DNA of 64,000 nt from Bradyrhizobium sp. WBAH42 (GTDB taxonomy: Bacteria; Pseudomonadota; Alphaproteobacteria; Rhizobiales; Xanthobacteraceae): NCBI RefSeq assembly GCF_024585265.1, contig NZ_CP036533.1:7449001-7513000 (forward strand), read 5' to 3'. Positions 25,819 through 35,026 of the stretch are shown in pieces. The notes beneath the pieces were generated by a model. That model was not told where the DNA came from. It made no database searches and saw nothing but the letters and a program-made list of their open reading frames with translations. Both the position numbers and the translations under genes were made by a program. Each line of letters opens with the position of its first letter. Position 1 is the first letter of the stretch.

Positions 25819-27654
25819 ATGTTGGTGTGTGTTTCCGCGCGGTTGTTGAGCGCGCTTTGCGCGGCCGTCGCGTTGCTGTCGTCTGCTGCGGCTCAGAGTG
25901 ATCTGGCGAGCCGCATGAGGGACCCCGGTCAATGGCCGATGGCGGCCCGCGACTATGCCAACACCCGATACAGCGAGCTCGACCAGATCAACACGACCAA
26001 TGCGTCGCGTCTGCAGCTGGCATGGACCTTTTCGCTTGGCGCCGACCGCGGCCAGGAGGCGGCGCCGCTCGTGGTCGACGGCACGATGTATGTGGTCGGT
26101 CCGTATGCGGGCCCCTATCCCAACCGCGTTTTTGCGCTGGATGCGACGACGGGCGAGCTGAAATGGTCCTACGCACCGAAGCCGGAGCCCGCGGCGGCGG
26201 GCGTCGCCTGCTGCGATGTCGTCAATCGAGGGCTCGCCTTCGACAACGGAAAGGTCTTCCTCAATACGCTCGATAACCACACCGTCGCGATCGACGCCAA
26301 GACTGGTAAGGAGCTTTGGCACACCAAGCTCGGCGAGATCAACAAGGGCGAGACGATCACGATGGCGCCCCTCGTGGTGAAGAGCAAGATCCTCGTCGGC
26401 AACAGCGGCGGCGAACTGGGCGTGCGCGGCTGGATCACGGCCCTCGATGAGAACACCGGCGCCATCGCCTGGCGCGCCTATTCGACCGGTCCCGACAAGG
26501 ATGTGCTGATCGGGGACGACTTCAAGCCATTCTATGACAATCTGAGGGGTGCCGATCTCGGCGTGAAGAGCTGGCCTGCGGATCGCTGGCAGGTTGGTGG
26601 CGGCACGGTCTGGGGATGGATTTCCTACGACCCCGATCTGAACCTGATCTATTACGGCACCGCCAATCCGAGTCCCTGGAATGCCAACCAACGCAGCGGC
26701 GACAATCTCTGGAGCGCGTCGATTTTCGCCCGCGACCCCGACACAGGTCGTGCGAAATGGGCCTATCAATTCAGTCCGCACGATCTGTTCGACCATGACG
26801 AGATCAACGAGAACGTGCTGGTCGATCTCGAGCTCAACGGCCAGCTACGCAAGGTGCTGATCCATCCCGGACGCAACGGCTATATGTACGTCATGGATCG
26901 CGCCACCGGCGAAGTCATCTCGGCTGACGCTTATGTGTTCGTCAACGCCTATAACGGAGTCGATCTCAAGACCGGCAAGATCGTCCCAAATGAGGAGAAG
27001 ACGCCGCTCGTCGGCAAGACCGTCGAGAACATCTGCCCTGCAGCGCCCGGTGCGAAAGATTGGCAGCCAAGCGCGTGGTCGCCGCGCACGAAATTGCTCT
27101 ATGTGCCGCATCAGCATCTCTGCATGAACTTCAAGGCCTCGCAGGTCGGCTACATCGCAGGCACGCCCTATGTCGGCGCAGATGTCGACATGTATGCCGG
27201 GCCCGGTGGCCACCGTGGCGAGTTCATGGCGTGGGACCCGATCGCGCGCAAGAAGGTCTGGGAGATCAAGGAAAACCTGCCGGTCTGGAGCGGCGCGCTG
27301 GTGACCGCCGGCGACGTCGCGTTCTATGGCACCATGGACCGCCTGTTCAAGGCGGTGGATGCCAAGGACGGACGCGTGCTCTGGCAATTCCGCGCCGGCT
27401 CCGGCTTCATCGGCCAGCCTGTTTCCTATCGCGGCTCCGATGGACAGCAATATATCGCGATCCTGTCGGGCGTCGGTGGCTGGCCCGGCGTGGTGGCCAA
27501 TGCCGAGGTCGATCAGCGTGTGCGCAACGCCGCACTCGGCTTCACCGGCGCGACGCAGGATCTGCCCTTCTATACTGCCGGCGGAAGCGAGTTGCTGGTG
27601 TTCAAGCTCGGCGGCGCAAGCGGCGAGGATCCAAGCCATGCGCCTGCGAAATAG
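25819..27654 (+). CDS. PQQ-dependent alcohol dehydrogenase with lanthanide-type active site
   Basis: A 611-residue periplasmic quinoprotein of the methanol/ethanol family (eight-bladed propeller). The signal peptide ends near SSAAAQS. The adjacent cysteines Cys131-Cys132 (GVACCDV) form the family's ring disulfide, and metal/catalytic residues align as Glu199 (GGELG), Asn283 (ANPSPWN) and Asp325 (LFDHDEIN). The second Asp two residues on (Asp327) is the mark of lanthanide-dependent XoxF/ExaF enzymes; calcium enzymes have Ala there. Repeated Trp-docking motifs (ALDATTGELKW, AIDAKTGKELW, AVDAKDGRVLW) are clear. The following XoxJ- and cytochrome-type genes support the role; the alcohol substrate cannot be read. 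Confidence 0.88.
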   Translation: MLVCVSARLLSALCAAVALLSSAAAQSDLASRMRDPGQWPMAARDYANTRYSELDQINTTNASRLQLAWTFSLGADRGQEAAPLVVDGTMYVVGPYAGPYPNRVFALDATTGELKWSYAPKPEPAAAGVACCDVVNRGLAFDNGKVFLNTLDNHTVAIDAKTGKELWHTKLGEINKGETITMAPLVVKSKILVGNSGGELGVRGWITALDENTGAIAWRAYSTGPDKDVLIGDDFKPFYDNLRGADLGVKSWPADRWQVGGGTVWGWISYDPDLNLIYYGTANPSPWNANQRSGDNLWSASIFARDPDTGRAKWAYQFSPHDLFDHDEINENVLVDLELNGQLRKVLIHPGRNGYMYVMDRATGEVISADAYVFVNAYNGVDLKTGKIVPNEEKTPLVGKTVENICPAAPGAKDWQPSAWSPRTKLLYVPHQHLCMNFKASQVGYIAGTPYVGADVDMYAGPGGHRGEFMAWDPIARKKVWEIKENLPVWSGALVTAGDVAFYGTMDRLFKAVDAKDGRVLWQFRAGSGFIGQPVSYRGSDGQQYIAILSGVGGWPGVVANAEVDQRVRNAALGFTGATQDLPFYTAGGSELLVFKLGGASGEDPSHAPAK

Positions 27655-28471
27655 CGCGATCACCCTCGCCGTCCTGGTTGCTCTCACGCCCGCGCCGGGG
27701 GCCGCATCGGACGGCGAGCTTCGGGTCTGTGCCGATCCGAACAATCTGCCGTTCTCGAACAGTGCCGGGGCGGGATTCGAGAACAGGCTCGCCGTCATGG
27801 TCGCCCAGCATCTCGGCCGGAACGTCGCCTACACCTGGTGGGCGCAGCGTCGCGGATTCATCCGCAACACGCTGAAAGCGGGCCAATGCGACGTGGTGAT
27901 GGGCGTGCCTGAAGGGTATGGCATGGCGGAGACCACGAAGCCCTATTACCGCTCGACCTACGTCTTCGTCACCCGGCAAGACCGGCAGCTCGACCTCTCC
28001 TCGCTGCTCGACCCGCGGTTGCATGACCTGGCAATCGGCGTGCACTTGATCGGCGACGACGGCAACAATCCGCCGCCGGCACAGGCGCTCGGCCAACAGG
28101 GTATCGTCGACAACGTCCGGGGCTATTCGATTTACGGTGATTACCGGGAGGCCAATCCGCCGGCGCGCCTGATCGAGGCGGTCGAGAACGGCGAGATCGA
28201 CGTTGCCGCCGTTTGGGGTCCACTGGGCGGCTATTTCGCGCAAGGCTCGCCCGTGCCGCTCACGGTGACGCCGATCCAGGACTACGAGGGCTTCGCCCCC
28301 CAGCAATTTCAGTTCGCCATCGCAATAGGCGTGCGCAAGGGCGATCACGCTTTGCGCGACCGGCTGAACGCGTTCATCGACGCGCACCGATCCGAGATTG
28401 CCGCGCTGCTGCGGAGCTACAGCGTGCCTCTGGTCGAACAGCCGCTCACTGCATCCGGAGGACACGAGTGA
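27638..28471 (+). CDS. XoxJ/MxaJ-like periplasmic binding protein
   Basis: A 277-residue exported protein of the solute-binding (SBP_bac_3) fold. After the signal peptide (ending GAASDG) it shows LRVCADPNNLPFSNSAGAGF, the usual start of MoxJ/XoxJ proteins, then GQCDVVMGVPEGYGMAETTK with PYYRSTYVFVT. Members are thought to assist maturation of the quinoprotein dehydrogenase encoded next door. It overlaps the dehydrogenase gene by 17 bases and the next cytochrome gene by one base (TGATG). Confidence 0.85.
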   Translation: MRLRNSAITLAVLVALTPAPGAASDGELRVCADPNNLPFSNSAGAGFENRLAVMVAQHLGRNVAYTWWAQRRGFIRNTLKAGQCDVVMGVPEGYGMAETTKPYYRSTYVFVTRQDRQLDLSSLLDPRLHDLAIGVHLIGDDGNNPPPAQALGQQGIVDNVRGYSIYGDYREANPPARLIEAVENGEIDVAAVWGPLGGYFAQGSPVPLTVTPIQDYEGFAPQQFQFAIAIGVRKGDHALRDRLNAFIDAHRSEIAALLRSYSVPLVEQPLTASGGHE

Positions 28472-29103
28472 TGTCAGCTCAAGCGATGCGCGCAAGCGCC
28501 ATATCACTGCTGCTGGCGGCACCGCATAGCTCTGTACTGGCCCAGCAAACTCTGCCGCAATCGCAGGAGGCACAAATGCCCACGCTGGCGCCCCGGCCGA
28601 ACTTCGGCGGCAGCGTCGGCAACGGCCGGCCCAGTGTATTCATGCAGGTTCCGGTCAGTCATCTCCACCCCGGCGCGCAGCCTGATCCGCCCCAGATCAA
28701 GAACCCCATGCAGGGCGATCCCAATGCGGAGCAACGCGGGATGACCTACTATGTCAACTTCAACTGCGTCGGTTGCCACGCGCCTAACGGGGGCGGCGGC
28801 ATGGGGCCGGCGCTGAGCAACAACATCTTTACCTACGGATCGCAGCCCGAAAACATCTTTCTCTCGATCTACCAGGGACGGCCGAACGGAATGCCGGCCT
28901 GGGGCGCGCTGCTGCCTGACAATGTGATTTGGGATCTGGTCACCTATATCGGCAGGATCAGCAACGAGCCGAACCGCCAATGGGGCCGCACCTTCGCGGC
29001 CAATCCGCTTTCGCCCGAAGTCGAACAGGTGCCGACCGAGCAAGTCTCGACATCCGATCCCTGGTCGGCGACTAAGAAATTCAATTTCGGCCAGAAGCCG
29101 TGA
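28471..29103 (+). CDS. c-type cytochrome, likely electron acceptor of the dehydrogenase
   Basis: A 210-residue exported cytochrome c with one haem motif, CVGCH, in NFNCVGCHAPNGGGGMGPAL, and a Met-ligand region (RPNGMPAWGALLPDN). The segment before the haem is Pro-rich (PTLAPRPNFGG...VSHLHPGAQPDPPQ). ATG at 28471 has GGAGG nine bases upstream. Position directly after the XoxJ-like gene suggests a XoxG role, passing electrons from the quinoprotein towards the oxidase. Confidence 0.82.
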   Translation: MSAQAMRASAISLLLAAPHSSVLAQQTLPQSQEAQMPTLAPRPNFGGSVGNGRPSVFMQVPVSHLHPGAQPDPPQIKNPMQGDPNAEQRGMTYYVNFNCVGCHAPNGGGGMGPALSNNIFTYGSQPENIFLSIYQGRPNGMPAWGALLPDNVIWDLVTYIGRISNEPNRQWGRTFAANPLSPEVEQVPTEQVSTSDPWSATKKFNFGQKP

Positions 29104-29115
29104 TCGGAATGGCCA

Positions 29116-29490
29116 ATGGGCGACAATCCTGCCTCACGATTGATCATGGCGTCACTGCTGGGGCTGGCAATGATTGGCAACGCGGGGGCTGCAGGCCCAG
29201 ACAATTTCAACGGCGACGCACGTCGCGGCGCCGATCTCGTCAAGAACTACCGTTGCGGCACCTGCCACGACATTCCCGGCGTTGCGGGCGCTAATGGTAA
29301 TGTCGGCCCACCGCTGCATCGGATCGGCACACGCACCTACATCGCCGGCTACATCCAGAACTCGCCGGACAACATGGCCGCCTGGATCGAAGATCCGCAG
29401 AAGGCGCTGCCGGGCAACGCCATGCCCCGAATGGGAATCCCGCAGAAGGACGCGCGCGACATCGCGGCTTTTCTGTATACGCTGAAATAA
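29116..29490 (+). CDS. small exported cytochrome c
   Basis: A 124-residue class I cytochrome c. The signal peptide includes IMASLLGLAMIGNAGA; the haem motif is CGTCH in NYRCGTCHDIPGV and the Met ligand candidate is in GNAMPRMGI. The domain is most like the cytochrome c part of CoxM upstream, so it may be the soluble carrier between dehydrogenase and oxidase. ATG at 29116 or 29146; the first is kept because it gives a basic N-region. Confidence 0.82.
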   Translation: MGDNPASRLIMASLLGLAMIGNAGAAGPDNFNGDARRGADLVKNYRCGTCHDIPGVAGANGNVGPPLHRIGTRTYIAGYIQNSPDNMAAWIEDPQKALPGNAMPRMGIPQKDARDIAAFLYTLK

Positions 29491-29712
29491 TTGCGCTGCA
29501 CCGCCGTTTGGTGGCGACGGCGAGCCGCCAATCCACTCAGGTCAGGAGCAGGCAGTAATAGGGGGTGAGGATAAGTCCTCTGCGGCTGAGTGACCCTAAG
29601 CTGACCGTCGCAACATCGCGAAGCGGGACATGAAAAGCCAATGGATGACTTCCGCAACAGTCCCCCGCTCGACGAGCCGCCAAACGCTGCTGTTCTGTGC
29701 CAAACATTCGAT

Positions 29713-30465
29713 TCATCGGAACGGGGAATAGTGGAGATGCGAAGCATTCGGCGAGCCCAGCTCCTCCTCGTCCATTCGTTTGATCCGCTGGCGCATCACG
29801 TCATAACACTCGCAAGCGACGCTTTCGAGTTGCGCTCGGTGGACCTCCAACGCGCCTCGCCGCTCCGAGATGATGCATCCGATTGCCCGAAGTTTGCGCA
29901 TCGTTAGAGACACGGTCGTTCGCCGCACCCCAAGAAGTTGTGCGAGCGCCTCTTGGGTCAATCTGATCTCGCCGTTGGCAACACGGTCGTGAATCTCAAG
30001 CAACCATCGGGCCATGCGACATTCCACCGGGTGCACCGCGTTGCAGGCAGCCACGTTCTGAAGCTGCAGCAATTGGGTGCGGAGATGGAGGCGCAGAACA
30101 CGCTTGATGGCACCGCTCTGCTCATAGGCTTGTTGCAATCGTGGAACAGGAATCTGGAGCGCAGCTCCCGCCACATAGGCCGTTGCTGTGACTGGCGAGT
30201 GGGAAGGACTTAGAATGGAGAGAGCGCCGATCGCTCCTTCCGAGCCCATGAGAGTGGAAGCGACAATGTGTCCGTCCGACATCTCAACCAGGAACGCCAC
30301 GATCCCGCTAAGGGGAAAATAGACTTGTTTGAGCTCATCTCCGGTTCGCACCAGTACAGCGTCAGACTCGAACGCTATCTTCTGAACGTGAGGCTCAAGC
30401 AGGTTGAGATCCGCTGGCGGCAATGCCGCCAAAAGCCGATTCTCGGGCCCGGTCTGGAGCGCCAT
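29713..30465 (-). CDS. Crp/Fnr family transcription regulator
   Basis: A 250-residue regulator with an N-terminal cyclic-nucleotide-binding-like beta-barrel (residues ~15-130, e.g. VYFPLSGIVAFLVEMSDG) and a C-terminal winged helix (~150-230) with LTQEALAQLLGVRRTTVSLT as recognition region. It lacks an obvious N-terminal Cys cluster, so it is not an FNR oxygen sensor. It belongs to the HTH_Crp_2 subgroup common in rhizobia. It faces the respiratory cluster tail to tail and could control it, the DUF1254 gene or neither. Confidence 0.88.
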   Translation of the reverse strand: MALQTGPENRLLAALPPADLNLLEPHVQKIAFESDAVLVRTGDELKQVYFPLSGIVAFLVEMSDGHIVASTLMGSEGAIGALSILSPSHSPVTATAYVAGAALQIPVPRLQQAYEQSGAIKRVLRLHLRTQLLQLQNVAACNAVHPVECRMARWLLEIHDRVANGEIRLTQEALAQLLGVRRTTVSLTMRKLRAIGCIISERRGALEVHRAQLESVACECYDVMRQRIKRMDEEELGSPNASHLHYSPFR

Positions 30466-30669
30466 TTGCGGATGTCCCTTCGAGCACGCCGAAGCACCCG
30501 AAGCTTCAAACCAGCGTTCGGGGGTCCTGTTCCAAATTTTCCGGATAGACCCACGCTCGAAAGTTCGAACTGAGCAAATTGCAACGCCAGCAGCAGCACC
30601 ACCGGTCGAAACGAGCGCTGGGCCCCTGTCATGAGCGAAAACTCCTTTGATATGAAAGTTACCTTGCGA

Positions 30670-32106
30670 TCAGACTGACACTGCCTTCTTCACGGGCGGA
30701 ATCTTCCAGGATCCGTCCAGTATCGAGGGCTTCTTCTCGCTCGGCCAGTACAGCCTCATCATCAAGACAAAGTCGCCTGCGGGTGCCGGAAGCCAGTTCG
30801 ACTCTTTGTCTTGGCCCGGCGAATCCTTCTGAATGTACAGGTCGGTCGATCCGTCAGGATTGGATTTCAGGTTCTGGCGCGCGCTAATCGAATAGCGATT
30901 GATGGGGTTTTTGACGAAGAAGTAATCGGCGTCGTACATCGTCAGCGACCAAAAACCCTGAGCCGGCGGCAACTGCCCCTTGGGAAAGCGAATGACGTAC
31001 TTGTTCGCGCCATTGTATTTGCGGCCTTCCGCGTCCTTCAGTGATGTCGGATAAACTGCATCCTGCGGCCGGTTCGCGCCCAGCCCGATTGCAGTAACCA
31101 GCGCTCGCATAAGATAGTCCGTGCCGTAGATGCCGGTCTTGGTTGTATATCCCCAGCCGTTCTCGTCCTTCATATCTTTGTTGATCTTGAACTGGAGCAT
31201 GATCCGGTCAAACCCGATTTCCGGCACGCGTTTGACGAAATCCGCCTTCAGCTTGCTGGGATCGAAATCCTGCCCCGGCACGATGCCGATCCTGGCGAAC
31301 TTGGCAATCTGTGGCGCATCGGCTGCCGCTGGCGGGTTGTCCTTCATCAGCTTGCAAAGCAGCGTGAAATAGGCAATCGCGTCCATGCGGTTCACCTGTT
31401 CGCGCACCGCCGTTTTCATATCTTGGGATGGATCGACCGTGCCAGGCGGGGGAGTGTAGGGCTTTCCGTACGAACTCAACGGCACCAGTTTGACCTCGTC
31501 CTGTAGCTTGTGCACTTCGGCGTAGTCCTCCGGCGTGCCGGTGCAATAGATGCGGCCGAGGAGCCAGACGATCCTGGTGGGCGACTTGTACTCCTTGACA
31601 CCCGCCGGGAGCGTACCCTTCCAGCCCGGTCCGGTGATGGCGTAGGTCTGAGCGGCCGTGCCGGTGGTTCGCTTGCCGGGGACCTGGAAGACCGTGGTCC
31701 AGCCGTCCAGCATCGGAAAGAGAGCATAGCGCCCTTTCATGTCCGGGAGGCTAAGGACCCACGGCTCCTTTCCAACATCGAAGAAGGCGCTGGTGTAGAG
31801 CGTGTCAGCATTTGGCGCGGTCACATCCCGGAATGATGCATCAGGGTACTGGCGTAGCTTGATAATGTGGCCCATCGGCGCCCTTGTCCCTGCCGGTGCG
31901 GCGACATTGGTGATGACCCTGCGAGTCATTTCCATCGTCACGAGTGGATAGCCGTAGATGTAGGCATCGGTCGCGAGCGCGAACTCCTCAAGTCCCTCAC
32001 CGATGCCGAGGAGTTCACCAAGCTCGGCGCGGCTCGATTCGCTCATAGAGGTGCCCGCGAGCAGGCTGATGCCGGCAAGCATTACGTTGCGACGCGTGAA
32101 GCTCAT
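30670..32106 (-). CDS. DUF1254/DUF1214 exported protein
   Basis: A 478-residue exported protein. The N-terminus (SFTRRNVMLAGISLLAGTS) has a twin-Arg-like signal. An N-terminal DUF1254 part (DAYIYGYPLVTMEMTRRV, then PNADTLYTSAFFDVGKEPWV) is followed by a C-terminal DUF1214 part (FPKGQLPPAQGFWSLTMYDA, then NPINRYSI and LYIQKDSPG). The biochemical function of this pair of domains is unknown. An FNR/FixK-like box lies 78-91 bases upstream. Confidence 0.88.
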   Translation of the reverse strand: MSFTRRNVMLAGISLLAGTSMSESSRAELGELLGIGEGLEEFALATDAYIYGYPLVTMEMTRRVITNVAAPAGTRAPMGHIIKLRQYPDASFRDVTAPNADTLYTSAFFDVGKEPWVLSLPDMKGRYALFPMLDGWTTVFQVPGKRTTGTAAQTYAITGPGWKGTLPAGVKEYKSPTRIVWLLGRIYCTGTPEDYAEVHKLQDEVKLVPLSSYGKPYTPPPGTVDPSQDMKTAVREQVNRMDAIAYFTLLCKLMKDNPPAAADAPQIAKFARIGIVPGQDFDPSKLKADFVKRVPEIGFDRIMLQFKINKDMKDENGWGYTTKTGIYGTDYLMRALVTAIGLGANRPQDAVYPTSLKDAEGRKYNGANKYVIRFPKGQLPPAQGFWSLTMYDADYFFVKNPINRYSISARQNLKSNPDGSTDLYIQKDSPGQDKESNWLPAPAGDFVLMMRLYWPSEKKPSILDGSWKIPPVKKAVSV

Positions 32107-32183
32107 GATGGATTCCTTTCATGCCGCTCACCGATCCACGGTGTGTACGAGACGAAGAACTTCACCACTTGGGGTTGACGGTA

Positions 32184-32197
32184 TTGACTTAGATCAA
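32184..32197. promoter_or_regulatory. FNR/FixK-type box TTGAC-TTAG-ATCAA
   Basis: The 14-base dyad fits the Crp/Fnr-family consensus TTGAT-N4-ATCAA with one change. Its centre is about 84 bases before the DUF1254 start codon at 32106, a position suited to class II activation if transcription starts near 32149. It lies just outside the IS element. Confidence 0.5.
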
Positions 32198-32253
32198 CGT
32201 TGGCTGCCTCTAGCCATCTTGCGGGACCGTCTGTCTTTGGCGATGTCGCTAAG

Positions 32254-32276
32254 GGCCGATTTGTTGCAGAACTGCT
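32254..32276 (+). repeat. left terminal inverted repeat of the IS
   Basis: Begins GGCCGATTTGTTGCAGAAC; pairs with the reverse complement of 33832-33854. Confidence 0.6.
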
Positions 32277-32335
32277 TGAGCGGTGCACCGAACCATGATT
32301 CCGTTGTTGTGAGGGGCCATCGACGGAGCAGTTCG

Positions 32336-33714
32336 ATGATGGGGCGGCGCAAGAGTGAGCAGAGCCAACTGTTTTATGCGTTCGATCTCGAGGCCGTAGT
32401 GCCGGACGACCACCAGGTCCGACAGATCGCTGCCGTGCTGGATCTGTCCTGGGCTCGAACAGAACTCGCCCCGTACTACTCGCATACGGGACGGCCTTCA
32501 GTCGATCCGGAACTGATGATCCGGATGCTCATCCTCGGGTACGTATTCGCCATTCGCTCCGAGCGCGCGCTTTGCCGTGAGGTCCAGCTCAATCTCGCCT
32601 ATCGCTGGTTCTGCGGCCTCGGGATCGAAGACAAGATTCCCGATCATTCGGCTTTCACGCGCGCCCGGAACGAGCGCTTCCGGCAGCACAACGTGTTTCG
32701 CCGCGTGTTCGAACGCGTCGTCGCAGCCTGCATCCGAGCTGATCTTGTTGGCGGCAGCGGCTTCGCAGTCGATGCCAGCCTGATTGCAGCGGACGCCAAC
32801 AAGTGCCGTTCGACGCCCGGCAGCAAATGGAGCCGCGACCTCGACCCGGCGACGGCAAGACGGGCCGTGCAGGACTATCTTGCCAGCCTCGACGATCCGG
32901 CGTGGGGCGCTGCGACCGACGTAATGCCGAAGTTCGTGGCTCCTGCCGATCCGGCAGCGCAATGGACCGGTGCGTTGCGCAATGCTGCGTTCTTCGCTTA
33001 CGCCGACAATTACCTCATCGACGTGAAGTTCGGCATCATCATGGATGTGGAGGCATCCCGGGCGATCCGGCAGGCGGAAGTCGGCGCGTCACAGACCATG
33101 ATTGAGCGCACCCAGGCGACGTTCGGGATCAAACCGGATTGGATCGTCGGCGATACGGCCTACGGCTCGGCACCCAACCTTCACTTCCTGGTCGATGAGA
33201 AGGGCATCGCACCGCATGTCCCGGTCATCGACAAGTCGAAACGCGATGATGGCACGTTCAGCCGGGAGGACTTCATCTACGACAACGAGCACGATTATTA
33301 CGTCTGCCCCAATGGCAAGATCGCGCCGAGATCAAACAGAAAGCGCAAAGCTCGCGGCGACAACATGGTCTCGTACTTCTCACGCGTCACTGATTGCCGC
33401 TCTTGTCCGCTCAAGCCGAGGTGCTGTCCGAAATCACCGAGCCGCAAGATCACGCGGCATATTCACGAGGCGGCGCGCGACGTCGCCCGTGCCATTGCCA
33501 AGACCGCCGCCTATGAGCAGACGCCCGCGACCGAAAGAAAGTGGAGATGCTCTTTGCCCATCTGAAGCGGATCCTTCGGATGGGCCGACTGAGGCTGAGG
33601 GGGCCGGCAGGCGCCCAGTTCGAGTTCACGCTCGCGGCGATCGCTCAGAACCTGCGCCGCCTCGCCAAGCTGACGATCCAACCGCCGGATATATCCCGGT
33701 TGCGGGTTGCGTAG
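32336..33714 (+). pseudogene. IS1182-family transposase, frameshifted near the C-terminus
   Basis: The first frame (ATG 32336, GGAG seven bases upstream) runs to 33565 and carries the DUF772 N-terminal part (LFYAFDLEAVVPDDHQVRQI, then SALCREVQLN-type text and RWFCGLGIEDKIPDHSAFTR) and most of the DDE domain (GFAVDASLIAAD, WIVGDTAYGS). The expected end (RKKVEMLFAHLKRILRMGRL, then QNLRRLAKL) continues in another frame from about 33535 to the TAG at 33714. The shift falls in the codons after AAYEQ, so the protein loses the conserved YREK-like Glu helix. One base lost; inactive unless rescued by frameshifting. Confidence 0.75.
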
Positions 33715-33831
33715 CGTCTCGTTGCTTCGTGTATCAGGCGTTAGTGCCGATGCGTTGTCGCCGCCCTGTCGGAAAGGCGGGCAGAGCATACGAGCCCAAT
33801 TTCAGAATCCAACCGCAAGCCGCTATCTCGC

Positions 33832-33854
33832 CGACTTTTGCAACAAAATCGGTC
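33832..33854 (-). repeat. right terminal inverted repeat of the IS
   Basis: CCGACTTTTGCAACAAAATC followed by GGTC; its reverse complement aligns with the left end at 32254. Confidence 0.6.
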
Positions 33855-34030
33855 ACAAGCAGCGGTCGTGGCAAGCGCAACCCTACGCCCGGTTTACAGC
33901 CGATAACCGACAAGCATCGAAAATGCCGTTTTATGGCAAGGGCCTGCCTCAGGCGGGAAGTCCACCCGTAAATTTCCCAAGTGTCGGCAAGTTCGCTCGC
34001 TGGTTAACTGGTGCGATCGAGCGCCGCATC

Positions 34031-34195
34031 ATGAAGACACCGAAGCCAAAGCAATGGGCCGAGCAGGAGGTCCGACGATTGATCACACTAGCCCGACAGC
34101 GAGTTGGCGCGTCGAAGATAGCCGCCGAACTCGACCGCCACGCCGGATCGGTGAGGCGCATGGCGCGAACGTTGGGACTGCGGTTGAAGAAGTAG
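34031..34195 (+). CDS. small HTH-like protein
   Basis: A 54-residue protein, MKTPKPKQWAEQEVRRLITL followed by a helix-turn-helix (VGASKIAAELDRHAGSVRRM) and a basic end. It resembles the SANT/GcrA-like mini-gene at 35621-35833. The frame is open further upstream (33707), but that part overlaps the IS end. Probably DNA-binding; target unknown. Confidence 0.5.
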   Translation: MKTPKPKQWAEQEVRRLITLARQRVGASKIAAELDRHAGSVRRMARTLGLRLKK

Positions 34196-34230
34196 TCCCC
34201 GCGAGCGGTCTTGAGCGCAGCGCGGCGGAC

Positions 34231-34365
34231 CTACAGCCCAAAACCTTGGCCAACGTCCCGCGCCAGCTTGAGCGCGGCGTCAGTATTGCGGCCGTAGAAG
34301 AGCGCGCGATCGAGCTGCGAAAGCATGCTCATTCCAAATAGCGCGATGGCAATGCCTCTAAACAT
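34231..34365 (-). CDS. small membrane-associated protein
   Basis: A 44-residue frame: MFRGIAIALFGMSMLSQLDR, a hydrophobic helix, then an amphipathic part ending VGQGFGL. Pattern seen in small rhizobial proteins (from memory). The frame is open back to 34497, but ATG at 34365 gives the natural N-terminus. Function unknown. Confidence 0.4.
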   Translation of the reverse strand: MFRGIAIALFGMSMLSQLDRALFYGRNTDAALKLARDVGQGFGL

Positions 34366-34714
34366 GGTTGTGGACCGGGTTGAACGATGCAGCGAAAAGT
34401 TCAAAACGGCCCCAGCCGCAGGTTGGGAGAAACAGCCGGGGCCGGCATTCCCATTCCAATGTGCCGCAATCGGCGGTAATCGGTACGCTCCCAGCAAGCC
34501 ACATGAAAGCTAGTGAACTGTTTCGAAGGCCCGAATTCGGAGCAGCGCCTGATCTCACAAAGGCGCACTTCGCAACGCAACGTAGCGCGAATAGCCCGTA
34601 ACTCTGCGTTGGGGAGCGCCCCCGGAGCGGCAGACTGGTCGTCGTGGATGTGGATAAAACCCTGCGGCTCGCGTAGCATCGGCAAGGGTCCAACGTCTCG
34701 CCGGGATCAGACAA

Positions 34715-34930
34715 ATGAGCCGTTTCCTGCTGTGCTGTGTAGCCGCTACCTGCTTCGCCGGAGCTTTGGTCTTCCATTCCTCCAAAGCGAATGCCGTCTT
34801 TTGGCGCGGCATCACCGCGCCAACAAACATCGATATTCACGGGTGGCCGATCATCAAAGAGCCGCCGCCGAGCCCATGCCAGTGGATACGGGTGAGCGGT
34901 GGCTACTGGGTCCGGCAGTGCGTTTACTAG
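34715..34930 (+). CDS. small secreted Cys-containing protein
   Basis: A 71-residue protein with signal peptide MSRFLLCCVAATCFAGALVF ending near SKANA, and a mature part with two Cys (SPCQWIRVSGGYWVRQCVY) likely disulfide-linked. Function unknown. Confidence 0.6.
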   Translation: MSRFLLCCVAATCFAGALVFHSSKANAVFWRGITAPTNIDIHGWPIIKEPPPSPCQWIRVSGGYWVRQCVY

Positions 34931-35026
34931 GCCAGCATTGGCCCATCGCTCAATTCAAACTTAAGACCAAGGGCGCACTTTGTTCTTTCGCCAACCTGAG
35001 GCGATTTATCCGGTCGTGCGGTGGTG
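34931..35026. other. short intergenic gap, no gene seen
   Basis: Nothing recognisable. Confidence 0.3.

Larger units (their letters stand above)
32254..33854 (+). mobile_element. IS1182-like insertion sequence with broken transposase
   Basis: About 1.6 kb bounded by imperfect inverted repeats: GGCCGATTTGTTGCA at 32254-32268 and, on the opposite strand, GACCGATTTTGTTGCA reading in from 33854. A single long transposase frame fills most of it. Exact ends and target duplication are uncertain because the repeats differ by a base insertion and one substitution and I see no clear direct repeat outside. Confidence 0.7.
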
